This document shows, one piece after another, positions 1-19,577 of a stretch of 64,000 nt of DNA (positions within the stretch are counted from its first letter, which is position 1; each line of letters starts with the position of its first letter). The position numbers were made by a program, and so were the translations under genes. A model generated the notes under the pieces. That model was not told the DNA's origin. It made no database searches and saw only the letters and a program-made list of their open reading frames with translations. Source of the DNA: Epiperipatus broadwayi (Eukaryota; Onychophora; Udeonychophora; Euonychophora; Peripatidae); contig JAQFVV010012667.1 in assembly GCA_028023455.1 (NCBI GenBank), forward strand, positions 482,501 through 546,500, written 5' to 3'.

Positions 1-5754
<5,754 letters not shown>

Positions 5755-5970
5755 AGTGAAGAGTTGCATTAGGTCCTATGATCTAGGTATAGTGCTCTCA
5801 GATCCAAGGCTCCTCACTGATGAAGGCCACAAGCCAAAAACTAGTCTGGGGATATTGGATGAATAAGCACTAGATGGGGATTTTATGCATAAACCTTCTG
5901 ACATCCATTGATTACTCTGTATTTCACTAAGTAGCAATACGTATAGAGAATTTTTCCTGTTTTGATGGGG
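5755..5970 (+). repeat. HR2 ribozyme-bearing repeat, single copy
   Basis: Plus-strand copy of the HR2 family, also found near 23.9, 45.8, 46.4, 46.8 and 62.3 kb. Upstream of the ribozyme lies a family-specific stretch with 'agtgctctcagatccaagg'. Downstream lie 'agatggggattttatgca' and 'ccattgattactctg'. Unlike most other copies it has no inverted partner. No coding capacity. Identity rests on matching the copies by eye. Confidence 0.8.
5804..5858 (+). ncRNA. Hammerhead-like ribozyme motif (HR2, CTAG type)
   Basis: Core CTGATGA is at 5817-5823. Stem II is a GGC/GCC pair (5825-5827 with 5833-5835) around loop CACAA, flanked by an A-A mismatch. The GAAA block reads AAAA at 5837-5840. Stem III is the palindrome CTAG (5841-5844), followed by cleavage dinucleotide TC (5845-5846). 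Stem I has an inner helix TCCTCA (5811-5816) with TGGGGA (5847-5852) and an outer helix CCAA (5804-5807) with TTGG (5855-5858). The G-to-A change in GAAA should reduce or abolish activity. Type I hammerheads with very short stem III are known from Penelope-like elements and retrozymes; that assignment is inference. Confidence 0.65.
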
Positions 5971-6639
5971 GAGCCACTATTTTTTTTCTGGATCCTAAAA
6001 GTTTATAAAAAACCGAAAACAGGCTTCAATGAAATAAATAATATTCTGCTAGTGTTGATGTAATATGTAAAAGCATATCCACATGGACTTTTATAAATTA
6101 TACATCGCATGATCTGAGCCATAGACCAAGCATAATGCCATATATATTTGGTTGAGTATTTAATCAGTTATATATTTAAAAGTGTATATTCTTAATAATT
6201 TATCAATTATTGGATAACAACCAATGCATATTTTTCAACTAATGCTATAAAATAATTCAAAATGCAAAATAAATTTTTTTAAAAATGAAATAAAACGTAG
6301 TAAAATAAATTATATTTTCATTAGTAATTGTTTCTCTGTAATGATCTCAGTGAAAGAGTAGTGGTTAAAATATTGAACAGATTAATCGTTTATTTTATTA
6401 CGTTTTTAATTTCATTTTGTTTTAGCCTTTTTTTTTTTTTTTTTTACCTAATACAAAACATTTTATTTTTGAAACACTTACATAACATTAAAAAGTTTCA
6501 TTTTTATATCACAGAAAGAAAAAAAATGACATTTTTTTTATTGCTTGCATTTCTTTGTTAAATTTGAAAATACATATTCATGAAAAATATCAATGAAAAA
6601 AAAAAAAAATCATGCGAGTGCGTTTAATTTTAAAAAAGT
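5971..6639. other. A+T-rich DNA, no gene seen
   Basis: Contains long T and A runs (for example near 6429-6446 and 6598-6610). The open frame at 6328-6561 (+) is mostly Phe/Leu from T-runs and is not supported as a gene. Confidence 0.55.
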
Positions 6640-6658
6640 CATATATATATATATATAT
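6640..6658. repeat. Short (AT)n microsatellite
   Basis: A short AT run immediately upstream of the first copy of a diverged direct repeat. Confidence 0.9.
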
Positions 6659-6792
6659 TAATCTTTAACTGAAGTTTAAAGTTTATATCTGTACTAGAGT
6701 CAATGTCTACTTTATTAAATGATTAGTGATAAATGTTATTGTATTTATCTGAAGTGGATGGTGTCAAAGTTGATTCTTGTAAACCAAAATAT
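6659..6792 (+). repeat. Direct repeat, copy 1
   Basis: Shares an ordered series of words with 7050-7200: a 'ttaacWgRgtttaaa' start, 'tttatatctgt', 'aaatgattagt', 'gaatggtgtca', and 'cttgtaaac' at the end. The copies are about 390 bp apart and clearly diverged. No coding potential or terminal structure recognised. Confidence 0.75.
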
Positions 6793-7049
6793 AACAATTT
6801 ACTACTGATGAATACTCTACATATGATAAAGAGATATAATAAGAGATGGTAATTTGGCTAACTGATAAGTGATGGTTCAGCATAAAATGCATCTTGTGGG
6901 TCATGTTTTTTTATTTTTTATTTATATGATTTTAATAGAATGTGTGGAAATGCAGAAGTTATTTAATACATTAATATAGATATTACACATAGAAAACAAA
7001 AATGTGAATACTCCATGTGTGTGTGTTTAAAGAAATCAGATACACATAT

Positions 7050-7200
7050 ATTAATTTTTAACAGGTTTAAAATTTATATCTGTGCTAGAACCAATCTCTA
7101 GTTTAATAAATGATTAGTAATAATCATTACTGTATTTATATGAAGTGAATGGTGTCAGAGTTGTGTATGGAGTGAATTTGATACTTGTAAACTAAAATTC
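7050..7200 (+). repeat. Direct repeat, copy 2
   Basis: Second copy of the element at 6659-6792, with an additional insertion of roughly 15 bp near 7163-7180 ('gtgtatggagtgaat'). The spacing of about 390 bp is close to the unit length of the HR1 repeats at 43-45 kb, but no ribozyme core was found here, so no relationship is claimed. Confidence 0.7.
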
Positions 7201-10200
7201 TGTTTAATGATAATATTGTCTAATAATAACAGAAATGTAAACTTCCCTTAAGTAAGCAGTAATATATTTAAATATGCTGAAATGCAGGTAAAAGTGAAGT
7301 TAAAATATGAATTATAATACTAAACTATCTTAGCACTTTCAAGGAGTTTTTACCTCCTCATTTTCAAAACTATAATCTTAATCATTTATAAGATATTCTG
7401 TAATGGCAAGACAATCTTCACTTTATTATGTTTCATGCAAAACAAACATTTTTGCTTATAATAGTAAATTGATTAATAAAGCCAAGAAAGAAGTTGTATC
7501 ATGTTATTAGAAAGAAGTGTCATAGTTTTAAATAAGGAAATAATATATGTTCTGATGTTTTTAAACAACTTTTTTATCAAGATTCTCTGCAAATGCAGAC
7601 ATTGAACAAAATAATGGCTACATTTATAATTCATTTTTAAATATGGTTCAGAATTATCTATGAATTTTGTATGTTCTGTGTGAAATAAAATTATATAAAA
7701 TGCTAACAATTGCTGCAAAACTTTGACATTCTTTATAAAGAAAAGCTAAGATTCTCTGAAAGATGTTAGTAAAAATATTACACTGCTACTTATTGTTCAA
7801 GAAGAGTCTTATACTCAATAATATTAATTTATTTAATTAAAAAAGCAGTAAGAGAAGTGCATGACAATATATTGATTACATAATCTATATAAATTTGATT
7901 AGTTTCACCATAGAAAAATGATTTTCCAAAAAATATTTTTTGAATCATAAAGTTTTCATTTAATCTGCAGTTATGATCTATATCTGTAAAGTAATGATTT
8001 AATCAAAAAACTCCATAATATATAACATAACTGGTTAAAACCATAGCAACCAAATTATCATTATATAATTGGAAAATTAGTTTATGTGATATGCTTTATG
8101 TGGTAATCACTAAAGAAATGACTGGAACAATGCAAATAATGACTTATGTGATCATATGATAATTATTTACTGTTCATTATTATCCAATCTTTATGTTCAT
8201 ATCACCACTGCCCAAGTATTTTAGTATTTGCATAAAAAAATATTGATATTGGAATGGCATCTTGCATCATATACTTTGTTTTTAGAGTTCACTAATATAT
8301 TATTTCAATCAACTGAAAACTATTCTTATGTAAATTGATCTCTTTAGAATATATATTCTATTAGCACTTTTAAGATTTTTTGACTATAATTCTTTAATGA
8401 TGTATGTTCTTTTCAGTAATTATTGCATTTCCATTGTAATTGGTTATAGTAGGTTTATAATTTTTCCATTTTTCATGATATTCTTGAGCACCCTGATGGG
8501 AAAAAGATGCTATAGCCAATAAAAAATTAATATTGTTATTCTGTATGTTTTTATAGTTCATCCTGGATTTTTTTCCTACACATATGTTACTTTATAAACT
8601 TTCCAAATTATATTTGATTGCATCAAATTTACTGCAGTTCATAAATTATTTTCAGACTGCATTTAGTTTATGTCATATATTGTCAACAAATTTTATTAAT
8701 TCATATACTTACAGATTTACAGAAACTCAAAATAAAGCCCATAAATGATAGATTTTATAATTTTTGGAATTGTTTTTGTTTTTATATGCTGGAATTATGT
8801 AACATGTTTTGTAATACTTTAAATTATTCTTCATTAATATTTGTTTCTAATAGTCATATCAACATATATGATCTTTTTGGTATATCAATATAACTAATGG
8901 ATTTGATCCAGAACAAGAAATTTTTTTTTTATTTCTTTAATTAGTCATCATATTTCAAGCAAAGGTTTTTAGTTTTTTATATACTTATTTTATAATTGAA
9001 GAAATGCAATTCAATCTTCCTAGGGATACTTTTTACTAACAAATTTATTATATTTACATGATATTGATGCATAGTAGTTGTATAGTAGTTAGTGCTTGAA
9101 TTAACTTAAATATTGACCAGTATTATTGTTCTGATCATGTTTTCTTTACATTTTACCCTGTTTCATTCACATTTTTTTATTTCTGTGTTCATCATTTTAT
9201 ATTCAATTTTATTTTGATCTCCCTCATATTTTAGTTTATTCTTATTAACAATTTTAACAATTTCTTTATTCTACTATGTTATTATTATGATTTCTACATA
9301 AAGTGAAGACCTCTATAAATGATATATTAGTATTTAATTTATATTTTATATTATTCATATGTTGTAGTTTCGGTCCTTGACAGCCTTTTTTTATATAAAA
9401 TATAGAAAATTTTATTCTGTAATTTGGTTACAACTCTTATGATAAGGGTTAAAATAGGATACATTAAATGGTATTCAAAGAAGAAAGAAGTTTGATGAAG
9501 TTTATTATCTTGTTACAAATCTTTGAGTTTTATATTATTTTTGGGCATATATTCAATATTTTTTATATCCACAGTCTCTTAAACTTCTTCAGATTTATTT
9601 ATTTTTTCTAGTCATATATAAGAAATAAATTTTACTACTTAGTAAATAATGATTATTACTGATGTCTGCATTTATATAATATAGATTTATGATTCAGAAT
9701 TTTCATACTGAACTACAACTGTGATATTAATTAATTATTATTATTTATGGGAATATGTAAGTTCCAAAAGCACTTAGCTAGAAACTATTTTGAGAAAAAA
9801 ATAGCTTCAATAATATGTGCTTATAGTGCAACATAGTAATTATTCTTTTGTAGCTTGTTGGTATGTATATTTGAGTATTTTAAGAATTTATGAGCAAAAA
9901 AGTGTTTGCAACTTTCATTTCTTATTATACCAAGTCATTTTTTTTATTATGTCATATCTTTTCCATATTTCTCAAATACAAAGAATCTGTAGTGTTCTGA
10001 AACAAATATGTTCTAACAGATAAGGAATAAAAATCTCAAACTTTTGCTCTTATATTGGTTTTGATGATTTTTTTTTCTAAAACTAAAAAGAAAAAAGTGA
10101 TTTAAAGATGACTTGTTATTAAAGCAGTTGAGATATATCAAAAACAGTAAAATTATATGTAAAAAATTATAAATAAAGTATTTTACAGCATTATTCACTA

Positions 10201-10359
10201 TCTGTGTTACAACTACCTATTTTATTCTATTGTTCTATTAAAATCTCCCTAAAGCACATCTATTGCTTACATTTTTTCTAAAATTTTATCAAGAAACTGT
10301 TATTTTAGTTCTTCCATCACTTTTTTTATGCATAATCAATAGAGTATCATGTCTGAGTA

Positions 10360-10362
<3 letters not shown>
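7201..10362. other. A+T-rich DNA, no gene seen
   Basis: Short open frames at 7473-7718 (-), 9817-10023 (+) and 10013-10198 (-) have no recognisable domain and overlap each other or low-complexity tracts. Nothing else identified. Confidence 0.55.

Positions 10363-10398
<36 letters not shown>
10363..10398. repeat. (AT)n microsatellite
   Basis: AT array separated by about 55 bp from a second, longer array. Confidence 0.97.
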
Positions 10399-10400
<2 letters not shown>

Positions 10401-10447
10401 AAGCATTTCACCACAATCATGCAAATTTCTTACTGACCATTATATTT

Positions 10448-10451
<4 letters not shown>

Positions 10452-10518
<67 letters not shown>
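10452..10518. repeat. (AT)n microsatellite
   Basis: Pure AT array ending at 'tatattgtactggg'. Confidence 0.97.
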
Positions 10519-10520
<2 letters not shown>

Positions 10521-10619
10521 ACTGGGTTTGATCCACAGAAGATCTTACATATACTGCAAATGTTTTGGCTGGTTACAAACTTCTTTATAATACATTTATA
10601 ATCTTATTTAATTATAAAT

Positions 10620-10870
10620 ATTATGTGAACGAACCGGCATGTTCGACCAAGTGGAAAATATTATTGATAGCTTTAACTATCAACAATACCCATAATCAGA
10701 TTGTGGCCCACCTCGGCTTCTAGATTCAAACCCCTACTATCCAAACACTTTATTTATTTCATAGTATACCCAGGGCACCAGCTAGTCTAAGACTAACATA
10801 TTCGGACAGTAGGCTCATAATCCAGTGCTCAAAACAATCCCTAAACTAGCTCAGTCTATTTTTAATCATT
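10620..10870. other. GC-richer patch, possible old repeat
   Basis: Visibly richer in G and C than its surroundings, with words such as 'cgaaccggcatgttcgac' and 'attcaaacccctac'. The latter resembles an RNA polymerase III B-box and the end of the HR3 family, but the flanking sequence does not match HR3 and no A-box or cloverleaf could be placed. I cannot name it. Confidence 0.4.
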
Positions 10871-10894
10871 CAATAACATTATACAAAATTAGTG

Positions 10895-10996
10895 GTGAAA
10901 GAATTGATAAAAGTGGATAAAAGAATTGATGAAAAGAATTGGTAAAAAGAATTGATAAAAAGAATTGGTAAAAGAATTGGTAAAAAGAATTGACCG
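10895..10996 (+). repeat. Minisatellite, unit about 13-16 bp
   Basis: Seven or so variants of 'aaaagaattggt' / 'aaaagaattgat' in tandem. Unit length varies by a few bases. Confidence 0.85.
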
Positions 10997-11000
10997 ACAA

Positions 11001-12285
11001 AATAAAGTTTAAGTTTAAACTTATTTATTATACGTAACATTTATACTCTAACTTTGAATATTTTTATAAATTTTTAACTAACATAATACTGGTATTTTAA
11101 GTATAATGATCATGCATGTATTAATTCATACACTCACATATATAATAAAGCATTAAAGAATATAAACATATATTTAGAACACACAAATTAATAGTTCATT
11201 TTTATGTGCTATAGAGTTTATATAATTAGAATCTTGAGTTTTTATGAATGCGATGGCTACTTTTAGAAATTAATATAAGAAAATGTTTTACCTAAGATTT
11301 TGAACATAGATTTAGAACTTTGTTTTCTTCTTGGTTGCTGCTTCCATTATGGTTATTTCCAACTGGCTGGGATGTTTTCTTTAGGAGTTTCATTATTATT
11401 CATGATTATTATTATTGGAGACAATTAGATATTGACAGAGATTCTTCAAGCTGTTATGCAGACATTATTTTCATGGGCAGATTTTTCTGTTTTACTGGAC
11501 TCCAGGCTGGAGAAAGACGTATGTTTCTGAGGTTTTAACACTGCATTCTTGATTCTGATATAACTCACTGATAAATTGTACTGAACTGTAATGCAACTCT
11601 GATGCAATTAACTCAATTGATTGTCCTCACTGAATGTCCAATAAAAAAATTGGCTTTTATACCTTCGATGTGTTGTTCTTTTAATATCCTCCGGCACTAT
11701 TGGTTGTCGAAATTCCTTTGATATAAGCTTTAACGTGTTTTGGAAGATCGTTTAATTAGTAGCCATGCAAACATGTTGTTTTTATACTTTTAATTAGTAG
11801 ACCATTGCTGAATTTTTTAATAATAATCTTCTGTATTCATTTATTTCATCTTAACATTTATTTTAACATTTAATACGCATTTATCATTTCTTTGTTTACT
11901 CTCACACATATATAATTTATTAGCAAGCATTTATGCACATGTATCTAAACTCAACACTAGTTTTAAGATTACCCCTTTTTCTTTAATTCAAACAAAAAGA
12001 GATTTATATTTTAACTTGTAATAATAAAAAAAACCTTTAACTTCTCCTTTAAAACTTTTAGTTTTTTCTACAGGAAAACTCGCCCTCCCCTTTTTAATTA
12101 ATTAATTGTAAGTTTTATTTTAAACCCCTGACTTTTCAATTTTACTTTTGACAGCCAACTGCATTTTGTTTACTAAAGAAACTTTTTAGATTTTTATAAC
12201 TTATTTATTGATTTGTTGATTTATTATTTTAATAATTTTTTAGATAAAATTATTTGATATATGTGCCAACTACGATCTTGGTACA
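11001..12285. other. A+T-rich DNA with less biased patch 11300-11760
   Basis: Between about 11300 and 11760 the base composition is less extreme. There is an open frame at 11320-11538 (+, 72 codons, Trp/Phe/Tyr-rich) with no domain I recognise. It may be a remnant of an old element or unique DNA. No splice or promoter signals can be defended. Confidence 0.4.
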
Positions 12286-12311
12286 ATATATATATATATA
12301 TATATATATAT
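12286..12311. repeat. Short (AT)n microsatellite
   Basis: AT array of about 26 bp. Confidence 0.95.
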
Positions 12312-13709
<1,398 letters not shown>

Positions 13710-13847
13710 TGAAACATAGGCTTATTTATACCTGTGTCTATATATATGTAATATTAGGGTATGAGCACAGACTTTCACATGACCCACCACTCTCCACTCC
13801 ATCCAATAACACTGATACACTTAAACATACATATGTTGAAAAGATAA

Positions 13848-13906
13848 ATAATCACCAATATACGTATTTCATGCTAAACCAGCAATCATCAGTTGGTCCA
13901 GATTAT
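13848..13906 (-). ncRNA. Hammerhead ribozyme motif (HR3, TACGTA type), intact core
   Basis: Read on the minus strand: CTGATGA (13886-13892), stem II TGCT/AGCA with loop GGTTT flanked by a U-U mismatch, and GAAA (13867-13870). Stem III is the perfect palindrome TACGTA (13861-13866), then the cleavage dinucleotide TA (13859-13860). Stem I pairs inner CCAA with TTGG (13855-13858) and outer ATAATC with GATTAT, with a TGGA/T internal loop. Every invariant core base is present. Its partner arm has lost the CpG in stem III. Activity is inferred, not shown. Confidence 0.75.
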
Positions 13907-14121
13907 CATCTCTACACATATATACTATAAGTGCTCAGATATATATTAAGATAGACAATCCTCAGGGTGGCCTTTGAGCATTCCATCATCAGATTTTCAA
14001 TTGGATGGATGGTTGAAGAGTTGGAGTGTGGAGTAGATTGAAGCCTGTCCATTAAAGTATGAGGATTGTCTATCTTAATATATATATATCTGAGCACTTA
14101 TAGTATATATGTGTAGAGATG

Positions 14122-14180
14122 ATAATCTGGACCAACTGATGATTGCTGGTTTAGCATGAAATACATATATTGGTGATTAT
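14122..14180 (+). ncRNA. Hammerhead ribozyme motif (HR3), partner arm
   Basis: CTGATGA 14136-14142; stem II TGCT (14144-14147) with AGCA (14153-14156); GAAA 14158-14161; stem III TACATA (14162-14167), a palindrome broken by one G-to-A change; cleavage dinucleotide TA 14168-14169. Stem I inner CCAA (14132-14135) pairs TTGG (14170-14173) and outer ATAATC (14122-14127) pairs GATTAT (14175-14180). The core is intact. Confidence 0.72.
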
Positions 14181-14270
14181 TTATCTTTTCAACATATGTA
14201 TGTTTAAGTGTATCAGTGTTATTAGATGGAGTGGAGAGTGGTGGGTTGTGTGAAAGTCTGTGCTCATACC

Positions 14271-14452
<182 letters not shown>

Positions 14453-16095
14453 TCAATTCAATTCATTTATTTAAGTGCTAAACAACAGCATAAAGCCAAT
14501 TACAGCTTGCACATACAATAAAAGTGAAAATAAAACATATAACATAAAATGAAAATATAAATGTATACATAATAAAGTAAAATTTAAAAGACAAAATCAA
14601 ACTTCACATTTCAGTTTAACAAGATTACAAAATTTCTTATAATCAATGTCACACAGATTAAGGTTACTCCCAATTTGATTATATAAAGAGGGTAACCTAA
14701 ATAAAGGAGAAAATTTAAGAATATTAGAACGGCATGTTTGAATCTGATATACACAAGTAGACCTAGTATCATAACTCAAAGACCTAACTGAGATAGTTGA
14801 AACTATATCTGATAAAATAACCTGTTTATTAACAATTTTATAAAAATATTTCAAATCCCTATACTTTCGTCTAGATGAAAGATTAATCATTTTACCCTCC
14901 CAAGAAACATATTTGAAAAACTTCTTTGAAATAGACTGCAACAAGTTACATCCTTGCAAAGAACTAGGGTTCCAAATTATTGAACCATATTCAATAATAG
15001 GAAGAACCAATGAAAAAAACAATTTCCATTTAGTATCATTACTGAACTGATAACCATGTCTAAGAATGGCACCCATAACCTTAAAAGCTTTACCAACAAT
15101 CATTTCAAGATGAGGAATAAAAGATCCATTACAAGAAAACATAATTCCAAGATCTTTTTGGCATTTAACTGAAATAATTTTATGAGAATTGATATAATAA
15201 TAAAACTGTAAAACTTCAGATTTTTTGGAATAAGACATAAAGGAACATTTATCAAAATTAACTGTCATATTATTTGACTGACACCAAGCACTAAAGTTAT
15301 CAATATCCTTCTGAAGGAGAACACAATCGTTCACTGATACAATTCTTCTAAAAATCTTACAGTCATCAACATAGCTTAACAGAAAAGAATATCTCAAGCA
15401 ATCATTAAGATCATTAATGTAAACATTAAACAGCATGGGTGCTAAAATACTACCCTGTGGAACACCTAAATTGCATTCAAAATTAAATGAAACTTTATTA
15501 TTGAATTTAATATATGCTGTACGACTACATAGAAATGATTGAAACCAATATACAAGTTTATTAGAGAAACCTATTTTATGTAATTTATGAAGTAAAACAC
15601 TGTGATCAACTTTATCAAAGGCTTTTGACAAATCAAAATAAATAACATCTAGTCTTTGACGATCTTCAATAGCATGAGCTATATGATCATAAATTGTCAG
15701 TAGATTACTATCAATTGATCTATTAGGACTAAAACCATGTTGAGAAGAAGAAATTATCTTACCCACATCTGAAATAATTTTATTATAAATACATCTCTCA
15801 AAAATTCTTGCAATGGTATGCAAAACAGAAATTGGTCTATAATTAGAAACACAATCTCAATCACCATTTTTGAAGATTGGAACCATTTTAGCACATTTCA
15901 AAACACTAGGAAAAGTACTGGAATTAAGAGACAGATTAAAAACAAAGGCAAGAGGTACTGCAATAAATTCGGCTAGCCCCTTATAAATAAAAGAAGGAAT
16001 ATTATCACATCCTAAACTAGAGTGAGTCTTAAGCCTCCTAATAGCTACAATAACATCTTCCCTAGAGATATGATCAATTGTACATTTAGCACTAG
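14453..16095 (-). mobile_element. 5'-truncated CR1/Jockey-like LINE
   Basis: Non-LTR retrotransposon fragment on the minus strand. It contains most of the reverse transcriptase, the C-terminal region, and about 140 bp of 3' untranslated sequence ending in 'gaattgaattgaatt' followed by (ATT)n. The endonuclease and any ORF1 are missing: the element is cut by an (AAT)n array at 16096. Short simple-repeat tails are usual for CR1 and related clades. A second, decayed copy of the same family lies at 34800-35757. The clade is inferred from motif style and is not certain. Confidence 0.88.
14597..16085 (-). pseudogene. LINE reverse transcriptase, one in-frame stop
   Basis: RNA-dependent DNA polymerase of a non-LTR retrotransposon, which would copy element RNA at a nicked target. 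The frame runs from 16085 down to the stop at 14597-14599, broken only by TGA at 15857-15859 (reads GD-stop-D just before NYRPIS). Counting from Met at 15823: motif A FDLSKAFD at residues 63-70, motif B GVPQGS at 120-125, motif C YVDD at 151-154; all catalytic aspartates are present. Upstream of that Met are GCDNIP and VPIFK, typical of the N-terminal RT region, so that Met is internal. No RNase H seen. The stop may be a CGA-to-TGA change. Non-functional as it stands because it is 5' truncated. Confidence 0.9.
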
Positions 16096-16377
<282 letters not shown>

Positions 16378-18555
16378 GAATACAATATAATCTTAAATCA
16401 TCATTATCTATTTATTAGTTAAGGGCTTTTCATATGGTCAATGAGATTTTTGAATACCCTTCCACCTTGCCAATATGTTTAATTATTGATTACAAATAAT
16501 TATATAATGTTAATTGTTTAGTTTTAAATTTGCTTTAATTATATATAAGCTAGTAATAATTTATATATATATATAACAATAAACATTTTAAATATACTTT
16601 TAACTATTATATATACTCATTCAATCTTCAGAAATACTTTCAGTTATTTCCTTAATTCTCCTCAACTGCCATTAAACTCAAAAAACATAAGAGAAGCAAT
16701 TGTCATAAACAAAACTTCATCAGTATTAATCTAAAACTATAAATTAATGATTACAGTCAATCTGAAAGTAAACAAATTCATTTATTACTTATTTTTTCAG
16801 CAATAATTTTTTACATTACTTTAGTATTATAATTAAGGCAATTATTATATACTTATGTGTCATTTTATGTGTGTCTACAGAATTAAACTCATAGTATTTT
16901 TTTATCTTATTCACAAAGCTAACATATAAATATCATATGTTTTCAGTAATTGTTTTTGACAGCTATATAAATAAATGTTTTTTATAAAAATATAAATTTG
17001 CATCAAACATACCATATTCTTTTTCAATTAAGGAATACACCAGGTCATCTCCATTTTACAAATGAAAAGTCTATTAAACACATACACTAATTTTATGATT
17101 ATTGTTTTCTAAAAATTTATTGATACATTCTTACATTCTTTATTTTTAATCTGACCAATAACAACTTAATTGGCCAATAATTATTAAGCCAATAACAACT
17201 GAACTTATCATGAAGAAATAATTTGATTAGCAATGTAAAATATATAAGTTTATTAATAAATTTAAGTGCAATTAAGAATAGTATTATAATATGTATATGA
17301 CTTTAAAACTTTATAAAGCTAAGTTAAAACATGAAACTAATTAAATATTGTATATATTTTGAGTTAAAATATAAGCCATGCAGCAAGTTTTTATAAATTA
17401 TAGACAGTTTATCGGTAAGTGATTATTATTCAGGTATTCTTGAAAATAAGTCAATACTAGATATAAAATTTTGAATTATAGGTTTTGATTCATTCATAAA
17501 AATGGTTTTCATTTATTCAACATAGTATAAAGTTTTTTATGCATCAAGTTGAGATTGTATACCAAAGAACAGACCATGAAGAATGAAGTCAATTATTATC
17601 CAATGCATAAAATATTTTTTTTTACAATTTTTTTTTTTTTTTTGCAGAAATGCGATGCATAGTAACATTGCAGACTCTGGATTTCAAAGTACATGAAACA
17701 TTGTCCAGTTATAACATCTTATAAAATACGGAATAATAAAACTATTTATTTATTATTTTTTTAATACTGAGCAGATTTATAGAAGAGCATCTTTATTTAG
17801 CACCAAAAATGAAAACAGCTATTGTTTTGATATATCACCAGTTATGTTGTACTGGATGTAATTTTTTTTTTTTCTGTTTTGGGATCTGTAAATAAATGAC
17901 AAGAAAAGTTCTTATCAACAGTTTTGTAATATAGTACTTTATATATCTACTTGCTATGCCCTATGATTTAGAGTTAAAACCTTAAAATGGTGAAAATTGA
18001 AATATTTTAGTTCACAACTGGAGTTAAATGTTTTTTTAGATAGGCTTTCATAGTCAACTTAACTAAAACTAACCAATAAATGATAGGTCATCAGTATTTA
18101 GCTACTCTGAACTAAAGAGTGTTTATTTTAGATTAATTTAATCTGGTTAGATTGGTTTGAATACACTCACCCCATAGGAGTATGATATTATTACATTTAC
18201 TCTTGGAAAAGCATGTCAATGCCCATATTTTAGATAGTTGCATCAATTATACTTTTGAAATTTCTTCAAATGTTTAAATTTTTTTTCTAATATTGTTGCA
18301 ATATATATATATAGCAACGAAGTTATAGAAAACTACATTCTCAAATATTTTGATCCCAAAGTCTCTATATTGTCTGGGTAAGGTGTGACATTACCACCTA
18401 ATAATAATTGATTGTTTACATTTACAATAAGTGGTTTTGGAGTTTAATAAATATAATAAATTATTACTCTTAATATAGATATATTTTATACATATAAAAC
18501 TTCATTGCTGTAAATTTTGATACTTATTGATTTAATATTTTTTATTAAGAACTAA
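16378..18555. other. A+T-rich DNA, no gene seen
   Basis: Several T-runs (17622-17643, 17861-17871) and a small AT run at 16561-16574. No open frame of 60 codons and no recognisable repeat member. Confidence 0.6.
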
Positions 18556-18556
18556 G

Positions 18557-18668
18557 TTCTATTTTTTTCTCATATGTCAAATGCGTTGACCGGGAAGCGA
18601 ACACGGGCCAGCTGCTTGGAAGGCGGCTATGCTAACCACTAGGCCACCAACGCTTAACATAGTGCTTC
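18557..18668 (-). mobile_element. tRNA-Gly-derived SINE
   Basis: Minus-strand tRNA-like head at 18583-18653, followed by a short tail reading 'catttgacatatgag' and an A-run. The head resembles tRNA-Gly with anticodon TCC (loop CTTCCAA). A 7-bp acceptor pairing GCGTTGG/TCAACGC can be drawn. The A-box is 'tggcctagtgg' and the B-box 'gtgttcgcttcc'. Mismatches in the anticodon and T stems argue against a working tRNA. A candidate 8-bp target duplication, 'gttctatt', lies at 18556-18563 and 18669-18676. The tail is shared with the elements at 49516 and 58044. Confidence 0.75.
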
Positions 18669-18676
18669 GTTCTATT

Positions 18677-19410
18677 ATTTAACTGTTTGCCGTAAATAAA
18701 CTTGTTTTTATGCAAACATTTAATATGAATAAAGATATTGTTAAATATATATTTCAAGAAATACAATTGTCTTCACTTTTTACAATATATTATTGAAATT
18801 ATCTAGGATGTTTTGTCTATTTTTTTAAATAATCATTTTCTGTATTTGTTTTATATTCAACTATTGTATAACGTCAGCAATTCAAACGATGTACTAGAGA
18901 AAATTAAAATTATAGTGTTGTTTTTTTTTTTTGCTAAATATTATTATACATATACAAATGCTTATGTATATAAAAAAATATTTTTTAATAAAATCATTAT
19001 TATAGTTACATAATCTTAGAATTATTTAGGTCAGTCAATATCTTTTTAAGATTATCTAAATGAATAATTTATCCAGATGCAGAATTTAATCATAAATAAA
19101 ATTGCATTTATAAATCAATTTTATAAAACCATTTATTAAATAACTTTGGTTTTAGGAAAACCTTCACTTCCAAAAGAATGTTGATATTAGTATTTTATAA
19201 GAAACATGATTGCAAACTTTTATCAATTTAAAAGTAATGACTTTTCGAATTTAATATTAATTATATCCAACGATTATCTGGTTGCTGATGATCTTATAAT
19301 GTACAATATTTATAAGAAAGTTTCTATTTTTAAGATGAGCAAATTAATTTTAGCAATCAAACTTTAATATTTTCACTACATATGTATGTATGTATGTACT
19401 ATATATATAT
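18677..19410. other. A+T-rich DNA, no gene seen
   Basis: The open frame at 18813-19013 (+) is Phe/Tyr/Ile-rich with no motif. A 'tatg' tetranucleotide run and a short AT run lie at 19379-19411. Confidence 0.55.
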
Positions 19411-19487
19411 AAACAAAACTTAAATATATTCCAAACAACGGTAAACAATTTATAATACAATATAAATAAAAACTCAATAAAAATTCA

Positions 19488-19535
19488 TAAAGAAATATTT
19501 TCGATTATATTCATAATCCTTTTCAACTCAACTTT
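19488..19535 (-). ncRNA. Decayed hammerhead-like motif in PLE 3' region
   Basis: On the minus strand a 6-bp stem, GATTAT with ATAATC (plus 19503-19508 and 19513-19518), is followed directly by GAAA. It is preceded by TTGAAAA, which differs from CTGANGA by two transitions. AATATT after GAAA could be a palindromic stem III. Stem I is weak. Probably inactive. Confidence 0.4.
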
Positions 19536-19577
19536 CAAAATGGAATCAGCTATTACCAACCGGAAACACATGTCGAT

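Noticed and set aside
18583-18653. Functional tRNA-Gly(UCC) gene
   Set aside because: There are mismatches in the anticodon and T stems, and the shared SINE tail and flanking duplication indicate a retrotransposed derivative.
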